This document shows, piece by piece, positions 63,607 through 64,000 of a DNA stretch of 64,000 nucleotides. The notes below the pieces were generated by a model. It was not told the origin of the DNA, did no database searches, and was given only the letters and a program-made list of their open reading frames with translations. Position numbers and translations under genes: made by a program. The number at the start of each line of letters is the position of its first letter. Within the stretch, counting starts at the first letter, position 1. The stretch lies in contig JBBIVJ010000016.1 of NCBI GenBank assembly GCA_037439785.1, forward strand, positions 27,452 to 91,451. Direction: 5' to 3'. Source of the DNA: DSVZ01 sp037439785 (GTDB lineage: Bacteria; Verrucomicrobiota; Verrucomicrobiia; Limisphaerales; J093).

Positions 63607-63723
63607 TTGCAGCCGGGACGGCTGCACCACAATCCCCCCTTGGGTGCAGGCCTCCGGCCTGCCGGTGTTGTGGTGCAGGCGTCCTCGCCTGCCTTTCCCT
63701 TGCAGCCGGGACGGCTGCGCTAC
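63607..63723. repeat. Related palindromic repeats
   Basis: Two copies of tttcccttgcagccgggacg continuing gctgc (hairpin gcagccg-gga-cggctgc) lie at about 63601-63625 and 63694-63718. Between them are a variant hairpin gcaggcc-tcc-ggcctgc (63646-63662) and a fifth copy of the 29-bp type core (63670-63693). The same variant hairpin in inverse orientation is at 5695-5711. Confidence 0.7.
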
Positions 63724-63841
63724 GCCGCCGGGGGGGTTGCCGCCGGCGTGAGCCGGCGGACAGAAGGGCCTTTGCGTCCCCGCGGCGGCTCCCGGTCCCG
63801 GGCAGCCGGCTGGGGCTGAAAGCCGGCACGGTCCCGGACGG

Positions 63842-63950
63842 TGAGGCGTGGAAAGATTAAAAGGGGGAAAACGTGAAGGGGCAAAGCCGCTGCACAGACC
63901 CAACCAGCCCCACCACCCCCGTTCCTGCCTTCCTGAGTTCCCAATTTCCA
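63842..63950. repeat. Dispersed intergenic repeat, copy 2
   Basis: The blocks gattaaaagggggaaaacg, gaaggggcaaagc, gacccaacc and gccttcctgagttcccaatt follow the order of copy 1 at 48233-48345, in the same orientation, with substitutions and small gaps. The rest of 63724-64000 shows no gene; the last 30 bases hold TTCGGA-type repeats. Confidence 0.55.
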
Positions 63951-64000
63951 ACCTTCGGGCTCCGGGCTCCGGCTACCAGCTTCGGACTTCGGAGTTCGGA

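Overview
The window looks like a chromosomal segment of a high-GC Verrucomicrobiota bacterium, most likely of the Limisphaerales/Pedosphaerales type. This is inferred from content: a complete four-gene cassette resembling the 'Verru_Chthon' pseudopilin cassettes A-D, secreted proteins with the immunoglobulin-like motif TGTPPLSYQWRKNG, a DUF1559-like prepilin ending in a VAFVDGH motif, and palindromic intergenic repeats of a kind I associate with this phylum. No rRNA or tRNA gene was recognised. Most host genes are GC-rich; the first 5 kb are visibly less so.

Layout. (1) About 550-5070 is a foreign-looking island inserted in a degraded Ig-domain gene. It carries a tight plus-strand operon, DruA-like (DUF4338), NurA-like nuclease and HerA-like ATPase, followed by an N-terminally deleted HNH endonuclease. 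This combination is the best candidate in the window for an undescribed anti-phage or DNA-processing system. (2) 5105-5875 holds an FG-GAP gene relic and palindromic repeats. (3) 5876-22312, minus strand: a 2,695-residue secreted subtilase with LamG domains, preceded by cassette genes D, B, C and A joined by ATGA overlaps, and two more pseudopilins. (4) 22338-23022: a BrnT/BrnA-like toxin-antitoxin pair with a repeat-containing promoter. (5) 23280-36229, minus strand: a type II secretion operon in the order small periplasmic protein, gspE, F, G, H, I, J, K, L, M, C, then a secretin split into two genes. No prepilin peptidase is present. (6) 36708-38728: accA and manA. (7) 38762-52542: mostly envelope or secreted proteins, a DHH phosphoesterase, acylphosphatase, metallophosphatase, a sugar isomerase-like protein, a haem-binding protein and a CvpA-like membrane protein. 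(8) 52641-54869, minus strand: polyprenyl synthase, ECF sigma factor and a membrane protein in anti-sigma position, driven by a strong promoter that appears to give a leaderless message. (9) 55064-60620: an MFS protein lacking about two helices, then the SAM cycle: an ArsR-methyltransferase regulator divergent from metK, a DUF2442/DUF4160 pair (the latter frameshifted), ahcY and a terminator. (10) 60696-64000: MutT-like hydrolase, UDP-glucose dehydrogenase, a membrane-anchored repeat protein, and an array of palindromic repeats.

How the genes fit together. The type II secretion operon and the cassette pseudopilins could form one or two export machines, with the giant subtilase and Ig-domain proteins as plausible substrates; this is inference from adjacency. 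metK, ahcY and the ArsR-methyltransferase regulator form a coherent SAM/SAH recycling unit. The DruA-NurA-HerA island stands apart in base composition and orientation and was probably acquired horizontally.
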